NCBI GenBank assembly: GCA_024138025.1
Contig: JAMXBD010002826.1
Span: 95,259-159,258, forward strand
DNA: 64,000 nt
Source: Combretum micranthum
Lineage: Eukaryota; Streptophyta; Magnoliopsida; Myrtales; Combretaceae
Direction of reading: 5' to 3'
In this document: positions 1 to 10,774 of the stretch, piece after piece
How the letters are laid out: the number at the start of each line of letters is the position of its first letter
How positions within the stretch are numbered: position 1 is the stretch's first letter
Program-made: the position numbers and the translations under genes
The notes under the pieces: model-generated
Databases searched by the model: none
What the model saw: the letters and a program-made list of their open reading frames with translations, nothing else
What the model was told of the DNA's origin: nothing

Positions 1-838
1 CTTAAAGAAAGTTTTGTCCTCAAAACTTGTTATGCGTACGTAGGTTGATGAGAAATTATCTATCGTCATTCATCAACATTTGTGATATTTTGGAATTTTG
101 TCTCACGTCTATTTATGATTTCATTATGTCGTTTTCTTTGTTTATCTTCCACAAAAGGGTTTGGAAGTCTATCGTTGTTGTTGGATTTCTTCTTTCGTAG
201 TTTCTATTTCTCGTGTATCTTTAGTTGGTAATATGGGAAATTTCGTTTGTTTAATATTTTATGCAGTATAGCATATATAAAATCAATAAGATTTGGTTTC
301 AGCGACTTTCAACCTTCACTTTACTTGACTCTCAAACTAGACCAACACGACAGATGACTGACGACCTTGACTTGACTCAATCTTGAATTGATGACGACTC
401 ACTATGACATGACATTGGTACTTTCTCTTGACGAAGGAAGGTTGTGAATTCGCTTTCCCATTCTTATGTGAGTATATATGTGACATGCATGTATAAAATA
501 CGCAATGTTTATACTTGTTCCATATCTTTATTATTTACGTAGTCATCTTGACAAGGTTTGAGGTCATGATGATAAATTTAGAAATTGCTTGTTGAGATTT
601 TATTATTACCGGTTCTAGCTCTTAGGCGGTATTAGTTATGCTTTTGATGTATTTTGTTTTTGGTGTGTTCAAGGTAAGTGACAATTTATTCGCTTTCTTC
701 ATTTGATACGCACCAAGTTTTTGATAAACATATTTTTATTCCTTTTTTGTATCAAGGGAAAAGGTGACAGTTACATAATCTGTGGTTATTACTAGCAAAC
801 TGTTTCTTTGGCCAAAAGGTACAACAAGATTTTATTAT
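1..838 (-). other. Non-coding 3' part of the gag-only element
   Basis: Between the gag stop (839) and the window edge I see no ORF above background and no trace of DTG protease, YIDD-type RT, RNase H or integrase motifs on either strand. Bases 1-20 match the segment next to the polypurine tract of related elements. The only structure seen is AT-rich sequence with repeated TTGACT/CTTGACTT words around 330-440. Confidence 0.5.
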
Positions 839-1987
839 CTAAGGGTGATCTGATATCGATTCGTATTCGTGACTATCGTCTTCTTCTAAAACAGCGAATC
901 CTATCTCTTGGTTGGCTTCCTCGCAAATCCATTGTCCTTGCAGGTTGTACACACGTATTCCTTGTGGGGGTATTGCTGAGTATCTCTCTTCCATAACTTT
1001 CTTCTTAGGACACTTCTTGGCAATATGTCCTGGCTCTTTACAAATCAGACAGATGGCAGAGGATTTCTTTGGACATCTCATGACTTTGTGATTGGGACTC
1101 CCGCAGTAGTAACACTTGTGTTGAAGCTTGGGACACTGTCTTGGTTGATGTCCCTTTTTGCATTTCCAACATTGGGTATCCCGTTTCTTTTCATCCTTCT
1201 TTCTACTCGGGCTGACCGATGTTTCGAGCTCATTGATTCTGAGGCTTAGGCTGGGTTCACTTATAGATTCTTCCTCAATCATCACGACATTTCCTTCCGT
1301 CTTTCTCCTTTTCTTAGCACAATCCACAATTCGTGCTCTTTCTACTAGTCCTCGGAAATCTTTGATGTCAAATTCTATCAACTTGATACGAAGGTCTTCA
1401 TCCAATCCTCCTAAAAATACTTGCCTTTTTAGTTCCTCGCTATCCTTATATGATTCAGGGGCATATTGTAACAGCTTACTGAACTCTGTTTCATATTGTT
1501 CAAGACTATGGCCTCCTTGAGAAATACTTAGGAAATCTGCACTAAATTGGATCCTCGAGCTTCCAGGGAAAAAGTTCTCCAAGAATTCTTGTCTAAATGT
1601 CTCCCATGTGATTGGTGGTAGTAGCTCTCTACTTTTGGATTCCTACCATATTCTTGCATTGAACCTTAGCATAAAAGTTCCATATGTAAGCTGAAGATGT
1701 TGTGGTACTTCAAAAGCATTGAAAGATCGTTCTATTTGTGCTAACCAATCATCAGCTTCATCGGGTTTTCCAAAAGCTCCATCAAAATATCGATTGCACT
1801 TAATGAACTCTAGCAACATACTCTGATAAGGTTTCGGTAAAGGTGGCTCAGCTGGTGTTATTTCAATCGGTGGCGTTGGAACTTCGGGTGCCGTTTCTTG
1901 TGCAGGTACTGGTGTAGGCATAGCACGAGCTTGTTGTGTGAAATTCCTTATGAGGTCGGCAAGTTGTTCGATGTTAGCTTGATCCAT
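839..1987 (-). pseudogene. gag: Gag polyprotein of gypsy element, broken by one amber codon
   Basis: Structural capsid/nucleocapsid protein of a chromovirus. The N-terminal half (from Met at 1987) has the retrotransposon-gag block with the NRYFDGAFGKPDEADDWL motif. The C-terminal half carries EQYETEF and QVFLGGLDE motifs followed by three zinc-knuckle-like units (CWKC, CYYC...H, CLICKEPGHIAKKC). A single TAG at 1643-1645, in frame, replaces the second Trp of a Trp-Trp pair kept in the plus-strand relative at about 38090. The frame is otherwise open to the stop at 839. The same frame stays open without an ATG for roughly 38 codons upstream of 1987 and contains an Arg-rich RRRTRA-like stretch, so the true start may lie upstream. 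Confidence 0.85.
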
Positions 1988-2451
1988 TCGCGGGTGGTTC
2001 GGTTGTTGAGGTTCCTCCGGGTTCTCAGGTTCTACAGGGGGTATTTCTTGGTTGCGCTGAGCACGAGTACGTCTCCTATTCGTTCTACAGGTTTTATTAA
2101 GCTAGTGTGAGATTCTTTTGAACTTTATTAAGTCTTAGACGTTTTTCGGAAAAACATTTGAGAAATAAGCTAATAACAAATGCGTACGAAAATGAATACA
2201 AATATAGAAATATTTGAAAATTGACTGAAATCATAATAAAAAGGAAATTCATATCATTAAAATAAATACATGGAAACAGAAGGAAGACTTAAATACTTCC
2301 TTTACAAAAGTTCAAAGAAAGGATGCAAAATGTAATAATTATAAACATCATATACATCATCGTTTAATCCTTCTTACAAAAGCGTTTCTCTTATCGGTAT
2401 TTTAAAGCTTTTACGGAAGGTTTAGCGTCCATTCCTGTTTCGGATTGCTCT
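1988..2451 (-). other. Spacer between extra zinc-finger ORF and gag
   Basis: About 460 bases. The part next to gag (to about 2102) is open in the gag frame and encodes a basic Arg-rich then Pro/Glu-rich segment typical of gag N termini. The rest is AT-rich with no recognisable feature. Confidence 0.4.
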
Positions 2452-3282
2452 TCACAGGGTAGGAATATTTCCTTGATTACTTGATCCCTCGTCTTCATTA
2501 TCAGTAACTTTTTCTTTTCCTTTATGGTGAGATTTGGTGGTAGGATCTCTAGACGAAGTCCCACATTCTTTCTTGGATGGGTCATCTCTTTCGAGGACTG
2601 AGATGGGATCGTCCCATAAACCTTGCGTCTTTAGATCTTCACGTACATAGAGATGCCACACCTTGCACATGTAGCATGCTTCCTTGGCATTCGTAGGGTG
2701 ATTCTTGGTCCTACAGATGAGACGACTGCATACGTAGCATTTCTTTATTGTTGTTGGGTAATTGTTGGCACTGCGTTTTCTCTTTGCATGTCCAGAATAA
2801 ATAGTGCCATTCTTCTTAGGACAATTAAGGATTTTGTGGTCTTTGTCTCCACAGAAGTAACACTTGTGCTGCAATTGTGGGCAACTTTTAGGGAAATGTT
2901 TTCCTTTATACTTCCAGCATCTGACCTTAGGGGTTGCGAAGTCCTTGAGAGGTTGGAGTTGCTTATGCTTCTTAGCCTGGGGTCCTTGATTGGCTATGAA
3001 GGAAGGCACTTGTGCTACTGATGTTGCTCCGAGTTGGGGTCTTATAACCGGAGTGGTCGCAGAGGTTGTGGGTGTTTGTTGTATGTATGCTCTTATCGTC
3101 TCTTCTAAAAGTCTTATGGTAGTCAAGAGTTCTTGAGTTAGATCTTGTGGTGGGAGTGCTCCTTGTTCATGTTGTGCTTCGAGAGGGATGCTTGATTGTG
3201 GCATAACTTCCTCGGGTAGCTTCCTAGAACCAAACGAAGCGGTCGTATTAGATATTTTCTTTAATACGGGTTTTACGCACAA
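2452..3282 (-). CDS. Extra 5' ORF with duplicated gag nucleocapsid zinc fingers (276 codons)
   Basis: An intact ORF between primer site and gag. Residues 1-120 are low-complexity (Gln/Thr/Pro-rich) with no recognised domain. From about residue 120 it resembles the gag nucleocapsid: a CWKYKGKH...C unit whose second Cys is Tyr, then an intact CYFCGDKDHKILNC knuckle and CPKK linker, like the knuckle block of gag 1 kb downstream. Two further Cys/His clusters follow (CYVC and CYMC...H). The C terminus is charged and Ser/Thr-rich. It may bind nucleic acid and could be a trans-acting helper or a decayed gag duplicate. It is longer than any other intact ORF in this element and has no frameshift. It lies about 505 bases from the primer site, where other gypsy elements here have a different 5' ORF. 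Function unknown. Confidence 0.65.
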   Translation of the reverse strand: MCVKPVLKKISNTTASFGSRKLPEEVMPQSSIPLEAQHEQGALPPQDLTQELLTTIRLLEETIRAYIQQTPTTSATTPVIRPQLGATSVAQVPSFIANQGPQAKKHKQLQPLKDFATPKVRCWKYKGKHFPKSCPQLQHKCYFCGDKDHKILNCPKKNGTIYSGHAKRKRSANNYPTTIKKCYVCSRLICRTKNHPTNAKEACYMCKVWHLYVREDLKTQGLWDDPISVLERDDPSKKECGTSSRDPTTKSHHKGKEKVTDNEDEGSSNQGNIPTL

Positions 3283-3787
3283 GTTAATTGTTTTTAAGGA
3301 AAAGAGAAGCGTTATAGATTTTTGTTTGTCTGATTAAAGATTTACGTAGGTACTTAATGTCATTTATCTAAGGGTCTTACCTATAAAAGAGGCATTACAC
3401 TTATCTTGCTCCTAATTGGCCTTGAATAGGGTTGCTACACATTAAGGCTTATTGGTCTTGCTAAGGTAAACTTACTTTATTCATTCCATATCCAAATTCT
3501 AAGTCTCCTTCATGTTCCCTCCATATTGCTCTACTATGTTCTATCTCCAAGTTATTTCTTCCTTTCTTAATCTTGGATCAAAATCTTAGGGTAAATCATC
3601 TTCATGTGATACTTCCATTTCATATCTTTCTAAATATTCTCCGATTCTTATATAAGTATTTCCTGCCTTCTTCTAATATTTTCCAGGATAAAGTTCTATT
3701 CTTAGACATAAGGATTCTTAGACATAAGATCAAGTCCTATCACTCTATACTTCTAATATCCTGTTTCCTAATTCCCAAAACCTTGTT
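3283..3787 (-). other. 5' leader of gag-only element
   Basis: Roughly 500 bases between primer site and first ORF. AT-rich, with no ORF or stable motif recognised. A tandem of the word TTAGACATAAG occurs near 3703-3728. Confidence 0.4.
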
Positions 3788-3799
3788 GCTCTGATACCA
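3788..3799 (-). other. Primer binding site, initiator tRNA-Met
   Basis: The minus strand reads TGGTATCAGAGC, complementary to the 3' end of plant initiator tRNA-Met. It is separated from the LTR end (3808) by the octamer GTTTAAGT, which recurs in the other two gypsy primer sites in this window. Confidence 0.85.
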
Positions 3800-4907
3800 A
3801 CTTAAACTGTCACGCCCCGAGGGGTACCCTAAACGTGGCAGTCCGCCGTACACAATACTAAAGCCTAGGAATGACTACCTTAGTCATGCAAAGGCTTCCA
3901 TATTACGTACAAGGCGTACATCACAACCAAGGGGACGCATCGGAGTAACGCAATTTATATTGATAGTAAATAAGTAACAAGGCAAAGAGAATACTTATCA
4001 TAAATCATATATATATCATTTCAATTCTTAGAGGCATATCGTACTTTAATTAAATATACATCACTTATCATATAGTTCATTTCATATAAAGATCCTTACA
4101 ACGTTACTTCATCTTATGATCCCATTTCCTTCGCAGAAGCTTAATCATCCATCTATGACCTCCTTAATGTCATGATCCTCAATTGAAGCTACCAGCATAC
4201 CTGTTTCGACAAATCTATAGGGGTATAAGCTACAACTAGCTTAGTGAGATATTCCTTTTCATTCGCACCATATTTTCAAACAAGTTTATTAATCAAACAT
4301 ATGCTATGCATACAATGCAACAATCACATGATTACGCGAATATATATAGTCATCCGGAAACCATATATAGAACGAATTTACCCCTCCGTATCAAAGGTTA
4401 GGGAATCGGGGTTGAAGATCCTCGACCTTCTACTGCTAGTCCCCAGGTCCTCACCCACAGCGTTCGGTTGGCTCGGCTCCGAACCTAGAGTCGCTTTCCC
4501 CGAGCGATTTGGATTCTCCAGGAAGGAACATGGCCGTGGCACCGCACGATCACAGCCAATCCAACTCTACGCGTAGGAGTAGCAGCCTTCTGAAATAGAT
4601 GTGACTCGACGGATGCTAGGCGTGAACGTTTTATTGTTCTTAGGTCAAACCTTATTAAGGTTTATTAGGGGCGATCAATCAATTTAACAACAATAAACAA
4701 TCATACAAGTAGGTAAACAAAATTATTTAAACAAGCAAATCAAAGTTGCGATATTCTTAATTCTCAATTCACGCATAAACATAAAATCATATATATACGC
4801 ATAATCCCGAAATCCCCAAATATATTTGTTTTTATCTTTTCTTAGTATTATAATGCTACTACATTACAAGCACATGCAAGGTAACGAAATTAGAAGGAAT
4901 AACTCAC

Positions 4908-4974
4908 TCGTCCATTTCGCTATCTTCTTAATCGTAGAAATCCTCGGGTAAGGTATCCTCGTGTCCTTTGTCAC
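4908..4974 (-). other. Exon-like module in LTR type C
   Basis: Minus strand: CTTAT branch-like box, TTTCTTTTGTCTAG, then 67 nt ending ATGGACGA before GTGAGT. Within it the frame reads GDKGHEDTLPEDFYD then stop, matching the acidic frame of the modules in the other LTR types. The downstream acceptor-like CAG lies in the 4190-4250 segment. Confidence 0.55.
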
Positions 4975-6932
4975 CTAGACAAAAGAAATACCCGGGATAA
5001 GTCTTCCATGAATTTCTATTCTTGGAGATTCTAAACTTTACTTAAAATTCGTGGTAAAATCGTATAAGAAGAAATTCCAACTTAAAATGGCCATAACTTG
5101 CTCATTTTAACTTGGAATTTCGCATATGATATACCGTTTTCTACCTATTCGAAAAGTTCTATCCATTTCTAAACTTATCTTGGTCATAAAAGGTCATTTG
5201 GGTTCCGAAAACGTTAGGTACAGATTTAAAACGAATTTTCTAAACTTTTGCAAAGAAATCCATTTTCTAACTTAACTTCATTTTAAGGAAAATCCTTTTG
5301 TAACAATATAAATATATATTTGATAAAAACTTTTGAATATATAGGTATGCTCACTTTATATGCAAAAATCCTAATGGTAGTGTCTCAACAATTTATTTCA
5401 TAAGACAATTCAGTTAAACTTTAGCTTTGAAAACTTCCTTTCAAGTATTTAAAGAAACTTTATTTTTCTTAGGTTTGTTATAAGTGAGTATAATCTTATT
5501 TTATTTTCTTCATTCCTCTTTTCCAAAACAAGAAAATTTCTCCTTTAACCCTAGTCTTTCATATATTTTATTTCTAGTGATAAAAGATTAATTTATCAAA
5601 AGTACATTAAGTTGTCGAAATCCTTTTCATAATTTGTTTATTTAAGATGGTCTTAGAAATTAATCCTTGCTTTTCTTATATTCATTTCTAAGATATAAGC
5701 TTCTACTTTCCAAAACTTGTTCTTTCATTTCTTTTGAAAAAGAATCATCTTTTATTGATAAACCCATCATTATAAATCTTATCTCATTTATATTCCTTTG
5801 AAAATTAGTTCCTTCTTTTAGAAATTCGAAAATCATTTTTTCCTAAGTGGGTTTATAACTTGATGAGTTGATTTTTGTCTTAACTTTGAAAACTAATTTG
5901 TTCCTTATTTTAGAAAAAGAATTTAAGTCTTAAACTTTCGATATTAACGATTTATTTTTCTAAAAATTTAGATTACCATAAAATACAAGGAAAAACATTT
6001 ATTTATGTTTTCTTGGTAAAACTATCTTTGTTATTTAAGAAAACTTGAGAAAACTTGTATTATTCTATTTCTAGGTTGTTGATAATAATTTCATGTTTTT
6101 GTGGAAAATCATAAAATTTGGAAACTTAGCTTTGAGTTCATTTAGTAAAACAAGATCTATTTTTGGACTAGTTGAGACATTAACATTATGCAAATGCAAG
6201 TATCATGAGCATATAAAATAGTAAGAACATAAGAAAATATTAGAAATAAATAATGAGTAAGAAAATAAAATATCAAGCATTGGGAACTTTAGCTTCATCA
6301 AGGAATCCCGATCATGAATTGGAGCCTTAGCTTTATCAAGGCATCCCGGGACTAAGAATGGACTAGTCCGAAAGATTAAAGAAAATAAATAAAAGATTGT
6401 TTTGACTTGATATGAACAAGTCTAAGACTAGAAAGACTAGTCTTAATAATTGCATAAAATGAATAAATTGCATAACTTGAATATAAATAAATAACAAATG
6501 AGCTTATATGCTCTAAATAAATATATATACATAGTAGACATAATTTTATATAGTAATAATAACAATAATAATAACAACATAATAAAATAGGAAGCTTATG
6601 TACAAGAACAAAACATGAACATGTTGTTGCTTTTACTACTCATGTGAGTTTCAAAACAACACCATAGTCATGCTAAGTTACATGACATGAATAGATAAAT
6701 GGTTGAAAGATATTTTTACCTAAGATATTTGTGTGGTATGAAGATGGTAGTGGATGTATGGTTATGTGGTTATGGAGAGATGGTAGTTGTATTGCATAAA
6801 GAGAAGTTCTTGTGGGTATTTAGTGGAAGAGAGTTTTGGTAGAGAGAATTCTTGAAGAGAGAATTTGTGGAGAGATTTTGAGAGAGTTTTGGTAGTGAAA
6901 TGAATTGTGTGAAAGAATGGAAGAGGAAGGGG

Positions 6933-6942
6933 GTATTTATAG
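6933..6942 (-). promoter_or_regulatory. TATA box of LTR promoter (type C)
   Basis: The minus strand reads CTATAAATAC, the same word as in the type B LTRs. A GT donor-like site (CTTAG then GTAAAAA) follows about 210 nt downstream, at 6720/6719. Confidence 0.6.
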
Positions 6943-8168
6943 AATTTTTGGAGTGATTTTTGGATATAATAAAATAATTTGAAAAAGAAAAATAAATGGA
7001 TGGATGTGTGAAGGGGGAGGCGCCGGTTTTGCTTTATGGGAGGGGGGAATTTGATTTTATTTTATTTGTTGTGTAATAAAGAAGTAATGTGTAAAGTAGA
7101 TGTGAAATAAAGTTGTATTGGTAATGTAAAAAGTAAGAAAATAGGTATGTAGGTAGTAAGAAATAGGTGTAAGAAAAAGTAGAGATAGGTGAATAGTAAT
7201 GAATAGTAGAAAAGTACTATGAATAGTAGACTAGACAATTAAAGTACCGGTAGTAATAAAAATACGCGTAATAATGCGATATCTGTAATTTTTAGCTACC
7301 GAAAAATTCTAAAACTGATATTTTTGGAATCCTTGTATTTTTACGAGTCTATTGGTATAAACTGAATATTTTTAATATTCCGAGCTCCGGGACACGCTTT
7401 TCGACAACCGATCCCGTTTGGGTCCGAAGGTCACTTGAAATTCGCGAATCTGATATTTTTATGTTACCCTATATTATTACGAACTATTTGAAGCTATTAG
7501 CTTAAGTTCGTTTTCTAGGGCTTGAGAACACGGGATTGCCGGATCTTAAACACTAGGGTTCGTTATAAGCTTGTTTGACTTTTAGGGTTCCGTTTTGATT
7601 TCCGATTTTACTGAGTTATTCGTAAGATCGTATAATTTTTGAGTTTTGATCGTTTTATATTTCTAGCTTGACGTCTGTGGTTTATCTTATTTTATTTGTG
7701 ATTATTTATTTGTTTTTAGTTTTTCGGGATCGTTTAACCGAGTCTAGGTTTATGAGTTGACTCTGACTTTTGTTGAAATTTGGATTTTGTGATTCTAAAA
7801 TTTTTTCTGAAGGATTTAGGATTTTATTATCTCGCTGTTAAGCGGTATTTGGATCTATCGTTTCGATTTGCGTTTAAGGAATTGGGTAGATTATTTAATC
7901 GACGTACGGACGTTGATTATGTCGATAATTGGACTTTATATTTTGTTTCAGGGGTTCTTGTTTTCTCAAGATTGAGAAAACTCGTTTTTGTTCTTATTTG
8001 GAATTAAGTTTTAACTTGGTTCAATTTTTAGGGTTTTGTTTCCGGTGTTTGACTCGGTCTAGAATTGGGTTTTAATCTCAAGTCGATTTTTTTTTAGTTT
8101 TAATTTTTTTGATATTTAGACTTCTAGAATTATTTTCTATGAATTATGAAAATTTTTGGGGGTTTACA

Positions 8169-8934
8169 TAAGCTTTGCAAAATCTCGACAATATTTCTCA
8201 TTAGTTGAACCAGATATGATGTCATCAACATATATCTGTACAACTAGAATATCTGTATTAAAATGCTTGATAAACAAAGTAGTATCGATTTTACCTCTTT
8301 GATATCCACTTGAGATAAGATACTCACTGAGTCTCTCATACCAAGCTCTTGGTGCTTGTTTGAGTCCATACAAAGCTTTTCTTAGTTTGAAAACATGATC
8401 AGGCTTAATATGATCTTCAAATCCAGGTGGTTGTTCAACAAAAACTTCTTCTTTAATAAAACCATTTAAAAATGCACTTTTTACATCCATTTGAAATAAT
8501 TTGAAATCTTTGTAACAAGCATAAGCAAGTGATAATCTTATTGTTTCCAATCTAGCTACTGGTGCATAAGTTTCATCATAGTCTATTCCTTCTTCTTGAG
8601 AATATCCTTTAGCTACAAGTCTAGCTTTATTTCTAACTATTTTACCATTTTCATCTAGTTTGTTCTTAAAAACCCATTTAGTACCAATGATTGATTTGTT
8701 TGTAGGTCTAGGAACTAAATCCCAGACATTATTTCTTTCAAATCGATTCAATTCTTCATGCATAGCAGTTATCCAATTATTGTCTTTTAATGCTTCTTCA
8801 ATATTACTAGGTTCAATTTCAGATAGTAAAGCAAAATGATTCTCTAAGTCTTGTAATCTTGATCTAGTTCTTGTTCCAGATTCTATGTCACCAATAATTA
8901 ATGAAGATGGATGAGATGATTTGTATTTCCACAC
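8169..8934 (-). pseudogene. pol: Copia reverse transcriptase, truncated by gypsy insertion
   Basis: Polymerase that copies element RNA into cDNA in the virus-like particle. The N-terminal RT block ([26 protein letters not shown]) is followed by [12 protein letters not shown] and the catalytic YVDDIISGS box. The reading ends at DFAKLM where the gypsy LTR begins, so the thumb and RNase H are cut off. The site is intact in copy B at 22333. The corresponding residue of the box is Phe in copy B (YVDDIIFGS). The frame is open for 254 codons, so the insertion is probably the main lesion here. Confidence 0.85.
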
Positions 8935-10398
8935 TTTTGAGCTTTCAGGATTTTCAGAAGTTATTTTCTACTTACCTTCTGCTTTACTTTCAGCTTTACC
9001 TTCTGCTTTACTTTCTGATATATCAAATTGTTGATCTTTCTCCAAAGTACCTTCTGCTTTACTTTCTGACATATTAGAGTTTATTCTTCCTTTCACTTCA
9101 GAAGTAAAACGGTTATCTTTGTTCATAGGTACAAGCATTTCATCATCATCTAAATCATCTTTCATATCAATGAATCGCACATTTATAGATTCTTCAACTA
9201 CTTTTGTTGTTTTATTATAAACACGATATGCTTTACTATATTGTGAATATCCTAAAAATTGCTTCATCAGATCTTTCATCAAATTTTCCAAGATTATGTG
9301 CATTCTTTTTCACAAAACATGTACAACCAAATACATGAAGATATGATACTGATGGTTTTCTACCACGAAACAATTCATATGATGTTTTTGTAGTTAGAGA
9401 TCTAATGTATATTCTATCATAATATATAACATGCAGTTGAAACGGCTTCAGCCCAAAAATGTTCAGCTATTTTGCTTTCATTTAACATAGAACGAGTCAT
9501 CTCTTGAATAGTTCTATTCTTTTTTCTACTACACCATTTTGTTGTGGTGTATAAGGTGCTGAAAAATTGTGACTTATTCCATGTTCTTCACAAAATGAGA
9601 TAGCATTATCAAATTCCATTCCATGATCAGTTCTTAATGAAATAATAGATAGTCCTTTTTCATTTTGAATTTGTTTAGCAAACTTATGAAATGTTTCAAA
9701 AGTGTCAGATTTGTGTTTTAAAAAGAACACCCATGTATATCTAGAAAAATCGTCTACTATGACTGGTCCATATTTGCTACCTCTAGACTCCTAGTTCTAG
9801 TAGGTCCAAACAAATCTAGATGCAAAAGCTCAAGAGGTCTTTTGTTGAAATCACATTTATATATTTATGAGAAACTGAGACCATCTTGTTCTTTAAACAT
9901 GTTGAACACTTTACATCATGCTTTATGTTTATTTTAGGTAAACCAACAACAATATTTCTTTTTGAAAGTTTTTCTAAGTGATTGAAATTTACATGACCAA
10001 GTTTTCTATGCCAAACATGTATACTATCATTCATAGATAAGAAGCAATATTCAATACTCATATCAGATGGAGTAATTAGATACACATTCCTTTTTCTAAA
10101 TCCTTCAAACAATTTAATTCCATTAGAATCGTATGCAAAACACTTGTCCTTTTCAAAATTTATTTGATAACCTTTATCACATAATTGACTTATACTTAAG
10201 AGATTATGTTTTAAACCTTTAACCAAAGAAACATTCCTCATCATGTAAGGAGAATAACCAATTGTTCCTTGACCAATTATCTTAGCACGACTGTCATCAC
10301 CAAATCTCACATACCCTTTTTTTTCATATTAGACTAGTAAACAAGGAAGCATCTCCAGTCATGTGGCCTGAACATCCACTGTCCAAGTACCATGTTCC
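8935..10398 (-). pseudogene. pol: Copia protease and integrase, frameshifted
   Basis: From the 5' side: protease with LDSGCSGHMTGD active site (about 10330-10395), the HRKLGHVNFNHL and CSTC zinc-binding residues of integrase, the DDFSRYTWVFFL core, DHG(T/M)EFDN, and NGVVE with the catalytic Glu, then GYSQYSKAYRVY. The integrase-RT linker holds two or three copies of the (S)ESKAEG repeat near 8970-9070, one more than copy B. Frames change at about 9303-9497, 9730-9816 and 10310-10320. The one at 10320 falls in an eight-T tract and could be a homopolymer error. Confidence 0.8.
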
Positions 10399-10400
10399 TT

Positions 10401-10774
10401 TTATTTTTGCTCCTTGTTCCTACAAATATAAACAAGGTGATCAAACCTTTTAGGAACCCAAACAAACTTGGGTTCTTTAAAAGTTAAGCTCGTTTTATCT
10501 TGTTTCTTAACTTGATATGTACTGAGCTTGTTTCTTTTGTAGAAACAAAATTTTTCAATATGACCTATTTTGTTACAAAAAGAGCATGAATATGTATGTG
10601 TATAATACCTTTGATTTGATTTTTGATAGTGATTTCGTTTTGGATAAATGTTAGATTCATACCTATTCCCTCTGCTATACCTTCTGAGTCTGCCTCTGCC
10701 GTCGCTGTTCTTGGTGTTTTTAAGATGATGAACAGTACTTTCGACATTTCCAGATCTTTGGGCTTTAACAAATG
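10401..10774 (-). pseudogene. gag: Copia gag C terminus with second zinc knuckle (copy A)
   Basis: The 3' part of gag resumes here after the nested LTR (from VKAQRSG). It is basic (RRYSRGNRY) and ends with a CCHC knuckle, CSFCNKIGHIEKFC, then KEPKFVWVPKRFDHL. The frame stops (TAA) at 10401-10403 and protease follows in another frame. The five bases AAATG at 10770-10774 are the target duplication of the inserted LTR. Confidence 0.8.

Larger units (their letters stand above)
1..8168 (-). mobile_element. Gypsy chromovirus-related element lacking pol (TR-GAG-like), 3' LTR outside window
   Basis: On the minus strand the order is 5' LTR (8168 to 3808), tRNA-Met primer site, an extra zinc-finger ORF, gag, then about 0.84 kb without ORFs. 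The window begins just inside the expected 3' LTR: bases 1-20 match the bases immediately inside the gypsy LTR at 63981-64000 and resemble the pre-PPT segment of the plus-strand element near 42495. No protease, RT or integrase is visible. Gag is homologous to gag of the plus-strand chromovirus at 37.7-39.0 kb. The element sits in a copia RT; TAAGC at 8169-8173 is the presumed target duplication. Its left partner lies outside the window. A non-autonomous gag-only element is the best reading, but a pol deletion specific to this copy cannot be excluded. Confidence 0.8.
3808..8168 (-). repeat. 5' LTR of gag-only gypsy element (type C, 4361 bp)
   Basis: Starts in plus orientation with TGTCACGCCCC and ends TTTACA, so on its own strand it runs TG...CA. 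The inner edge abuts the primer site. The outer edge abuts copia RT sequence and is followed by TAAGC, which matches the uninterrupted site at 22333-22337 in copia copy B. It carries the TATA box, exon-like module and terminal inverted repeat described separately. A duplicated word (TTAGCTTCATCAAGG-like) lies at about 6289-6350. Confidence 0.9.

Noticed and set aside
1158..1520. Plus-strand ORFs opposite gag, copia gag and ORF3
   Set aside because: They are antisense shadows of real minus-strand frames and show no domain or start context of their own.
6550..6590. Microsatellite of AATAATAAC type
   Set aside because: Short and imperfect, and part of ordinary AT-rich LTR sequence.
1..8168. The window as one circle, or a complete element joined through its identical ends
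   Set aside because: LTRs at the two ends are of different type and length, and the flanking five-base words (GGGAC and TAAGC) do not match.
10395..10410. Programmed -1 frameshift at the gag-pol border of copia copy A
   Set aside because: The A-rich run is suggestive but no X-XXY-YYZ heptamer is in the gag frame, and indel noise here is high.
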